From Alphaproteobacteria bacterium (GTDB lineage: Bacteria; Pseudomonadota; Alphaproteobacteria; Paracaedibacterales; CAIOTO01), in contig JANRCF010000030.1 of NCBI GenBank assembly GCA_030727085.1, positions 2,470 to 10,899 of the forward strand: DNA of 8,430 bases. The letters are read 5' to 3'. Of this stretch, positions 6,447 to 8,430 are shown one piece after another. Both the position numbers and the translations under genes were made by a program. The notes below the pieces were generated by a model, which was not told the DNA's origin, made no database searches, and was given only the letters and a program-made list of their open reading frames with translations. Within the stretch, counting starts at the first letter, position 1, and each line of letters begins with the position of its first letter.

Positions 6447-6565
6447 TTACCCGCAACTCTCGCGCACCCAAGCATTAACCGCCTTCAACGCCTCCTCTGC
6501 CCAACAAAGCTATAATTTTCAATAATCACAGAATGCAATGGTTCAAAACAAATTTCAATCTGCAT
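6447..6565 (-). pseudogene. possible decayed minus-strand gene end
   Basis: On the minus strand an ATG at 6565 opens a 26-codon frame reading MQIEICFEPLHSVIIENYSF before it runs into a stop at 6487-6485. One base over, another frame ending with TAA at 6449-6447 reads WAEEALKAVNAWVRESCG, which looks protein-like. Restoring a single T in the TTT at about 6506-6508 would join the two into one reading frame of about 39 codons. This could be the worn 3' end of a lost gene or a short degraded ORF. I recognise no family, and stretches this short can look coding by chance. Confidence 0.2.
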
Positions 6566-6640
6566 CAATCTCTCACTTCTCCCTTTCAAAACTCAACACA
6601 ATCCTTCATAATTAAATAAAATTTATGAAAAATAGATGCC

Positions 6641-8430
6641 ATGTCCGCAGAAACACGTGATCGGTTTATAACGTACTACACAAATGAAATGAATTACTTG
6701 CGTCATGCCGGCCATGCTTTTTCGCAGACTCACCCTAAAATTGCCCGTCGCCTAGAATTATCCGATAAAGAATCCCCTGACCCACACACAGAACGTCTGC
6801 TTGAATCCTTTGCTTTTCTCACCGCGCGGCTCGCACAAGAAATTGACAATCGTTTTCCAGAATCTGCAGGTGCATTACTGCAAGTGCTCTACCCTCATCT
6901 TGTTAATCCAATCCCATCCATGAGCGTTGCACATTTCGAAACGGATCCAACTAAAGGAAAAATAACAAAAAGCCATACGATTGAAAAAGGGGCATCACTT
7001 TTCTGCTATGCAAGCGACGACATTGTTTGCAAATTTAGAACCACCTATCCAGTCACACTATTACCCGTAGAGCTTTCTCATGCTGAGCTTGTACAGCGCA
7101 CACATGATGCTAACGCACATCATGCTTGGCACTTAAAGCTAACACTAAATACATTCGGCGGCACCGCCATGGCCGATACGGATCTTAATCATCTTATATT
7201 TCACATAGCAGCTAATCGTCAGCTTGCGTATTCCATTTATGAGTGTTTATTTTCACAAAAGCAAATTCGTCTTTTTGTACGCACACCGGACGGCGAACAC
7301 ACAACTGAACTACCAAAAGATTCTATTGTTCCTATGGGATTTGGTGCCGATGAAATGATGCTACCTACGCCGCCGCACGGGACAAACGCTTTTTTGCTGT
7401 TGCAAGAATTCTTTCATCTTCCTGAAAAATTCATGTTTTTTAAAGTATTGAATCTGGATAAAATCAGGGACTCTTTTTCATTAAAATCTGATTCGCTCGA
7501 GCTTTATATCTCCCTTGGCGAAATTGGTAGTCTCATGGACTACAAAATAACAAAGGATAATTTCTTGCTCGGTTGCACGCCGATCGTAAAACTGTTTAAA
7601 AAAACAACAGACCCCTTGCGGCTTGATCGACGGAAAATAAAATATCGCATCATACCTGATCAAAGACGCGACAATACACTCGAAATTTATAGCATTGAAT
7701 CTGTTATGTCTGCCATTGAATCAACCAATCAAGTAGAAACGTTCGCACCTTACTTTTCACTTCAACACCACAATGATAATAACCAAATCTTTTGGCATAC
7801 TAGGCGTATTGCATCTGAAATTCGCGGCGTTCCTGGATCTGACATCATGATTTCGTTTGTGGATTTGGGGTTCAATCCTACCCTACCTCCGCGCCATATT
7901 GTCTATGCAAATACACTCTGCACCAATCGCTATTTAGCAGAACAAATTCCAAGCCAAGCTGAATTCCAGATTGAAGAAGCGGCACCCTCGTCACGCATTA
8001 CATGCCTTAGCAAGCCAACGCCGCAAAGTTATGCCCCGATTGATGGCGATTCACTCTGGCGCATAATTTCAATGCTATCGACTAATCACTTAACGTTGAT
8101 GGGGTCACAATCTTCCCTCGACACCCTAAAAGAACGACTTTTCTTGCATGTAGGGGCACAACAAAAAGACCGACTCATGGATATCAACAGTATCGAGAAT
8201 ATCACTCAACAACCTATTGTGCGTCGAATTGGCAATGAAGCGTGGCGAGGCTTTGTAAAAGGTGTTGAAGTAAGCATCCACGTAAACACAAGCCCACACA
8301 AAGGAAGCAGTAGCTTTTTGCTTGCATCCGTCCTTCGGCATTATTTTGCCATCACCGTTTCGATGAATTCATTCGTAGAAGTCGTACTTAAAAGCAGTGA
8401 ACGTAAAGGAGAGTGGATGCGATGGCCAGC
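6641..8430 (+). CDS. tssF: type VI secretion baseplate subunit TssF (3' end cut by the window)
   Basis: TssF (VasA/ImpG) is a core wedge protein of the type VI secretion baseplate. It assembles with TssG, TssE and TssK in the cytoplasm, docks on the TssJLM membrane complex and starts tail-tube and sheath growth. The window holds 596 codons plus two bases. Family motifs appear in order: YYTNEMNYLR (12-21), PDPHTERLLESFAFLTARL (46-64), YPHLVNPIPSM (84-94), LLQEFFHLPEKFMFF (253-267), GCTPIVKLF (311-319), KYRIIPDQRR (334-343), FAPYFSLQ (368-375), YANTLCTNR (422-430), LWRIISMLSTNHL (472-484) and MNSFVEVVLKSSERKGEW (575-592). The last residues resemble the usual C-terminal WPPR-like end, so only a short tail is missing. 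The ATG at 6641 is the first possible start after an in-frame TGA (6626-6628), and it lacks a clear Shine-Dalgarno site. Other tss genes probably follow to the right. Confidence 0.95.
   Translation, partial: MSAETRDRFITYYTNEMNYLRHAGHAFSQTHPKIARRLELSDKESPDPHTERLLESFAFLTARLAQEIDNRFPESAGALLQVLYPHLVNPIPSMSVAHFETDPTKGKITKSHTIEKGASLFCYASDDIVCKFRTTYPVTLLPVELSHAELVQRTHDANAHHAWHLKLTLNTFGGTAMADTDLNHLIFHIAANRQLAYSIYECLFSQKQIRLFVRTPDGEHTTELPKDSIVPMGFGADEMMLPTPPHGTNAFLLLQEFFHLPEKFMFFKVLNLDKIRDSFSLKSDSLELYISLGEIGSLMDYKITKDNFLLGCTPIVKLFKKTTDPLRLDRRKIKYRIIPDQRRDNTLEIYSIESVMSAIESTNQVETFAPYFSLQHHNDNNQIFWHTRRIASEIRGVPGSDIMISFVDLGFNPTLPPRHIVYANTLCTNRYLAEQIPSQAEFQIEEAAPSSRITCLSKPTPQSYAPIDGDSLWRIISMLSTNHLTLMGSQSSLDTLKERLFLHVGAQQKDRLMDINSIENITQQPIVRRIGNEAWRGFVKGVEVSIHVNTSPHKGSSSFLLASVLRHYFAITVSMNSFVEVVLKSSERKGEWMRWP

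Larger units (their letters stand above)
6250..6640. other. 391-bp gap between alaS and tssF
   Basis: No intact gene is visible. From left to right the gap holds a GC-rich patch just after the alaS stop (GGCCGCCGCC, 6265-6274), a 22-nt tandem duplication, the second inverted-repeat element, a possible decayed minus-strand reading frame and an AT-rich leader before tssF. Candidate -10 boxes for tssF are a perfect TATAAT at 6511-6516 and CATAAT at 6607-6612; neither has a good -35 partner. There is no clear rho-independent terminator for alaS apart from the hairpins of the repeat element. Confidence 0.6.

Noticed and set aside
6625..6660. ATG at 6625 as an upstream start or leader peptide before tssF
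   Set aside because: It is out of frame with TssF, gives an 11-codon peptide with no motif, and has no ribosome-binding site.
8126..8341. 71-codon minus-strand ORF near the right edge
   Set aside because: It overlaps conserved TssF coding sequence on the plus strand and has no recognisable features.

Overview
The window looks like a chromosomal segment from an alphaproteobacterium, probably a host-associated one. The Ffh and S16 sequences read like alphaproteobacterial members: Ffh has TRxD rather than TKxD in its G4 motif, and S16 has an Ala/Lys-rich tail. The M16 peptidase is a short single-domain type close to the mitochondrial/rickettsial processing peptidases. The DNA leans AT-rich, the spacers are very AT-rich, and a type VI secretion gene is present. 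Together these fit a Holosporales/Paracaedibacter-like endosymbiont. That placement is inference from recalled family resemblance, not from a search.

Layout, left to right. Bases 1-54 are three perfect copies of an 18-bp repeat, possibly the end of a repetitive gene cut by the window edge. An AT-rich spacer follows. ffh (352-1701, +) and rpsP (1764-2111, +) form the start of what is usually the ffh-rpsP-rimM-trmD-rplS neighbourhood, but here the series stops after rpsP. A roughly 100-bp inverted-repeat element (2127-2225) separates rpsP from a convergent M16B zinc peptidase gene (2238-3494, -). A 151-bp divergent spacer leads to alaS (3646-6249, +). The 391-bp gap after alaS holds a 22-nt tandem duplication, a second copy of the inverted-repeat element (6321-6420) and a possible decayed minus-strand reading frame. 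From 6641 to the right edge runs nearly all of a tssF gene (+), encoding a type VI secretion baseplate subunit. It has no stop codon inside the window.

The first four genes are housekeeping: co-translational protein targeting (Ffh), the 30S ribosome (S16), proteolysis (M16) and tRNA-Ala charging with editing (AlaRS). tssF is accessory and marks the probable start of a type VI secretion cluster continuing to the right. The most distinctive non-coding signal is the pair of inverted-repeat elements. Their arms match the dRS3-type palindrome ATTCCC-N8-GGGAAT, and each copy lies just downstream of a housekeeping gene. I see no CRISPR array, tRNA, rRNA, transposase or integrase, and nothing that clearly amounts to an undescribed multi-gene system.
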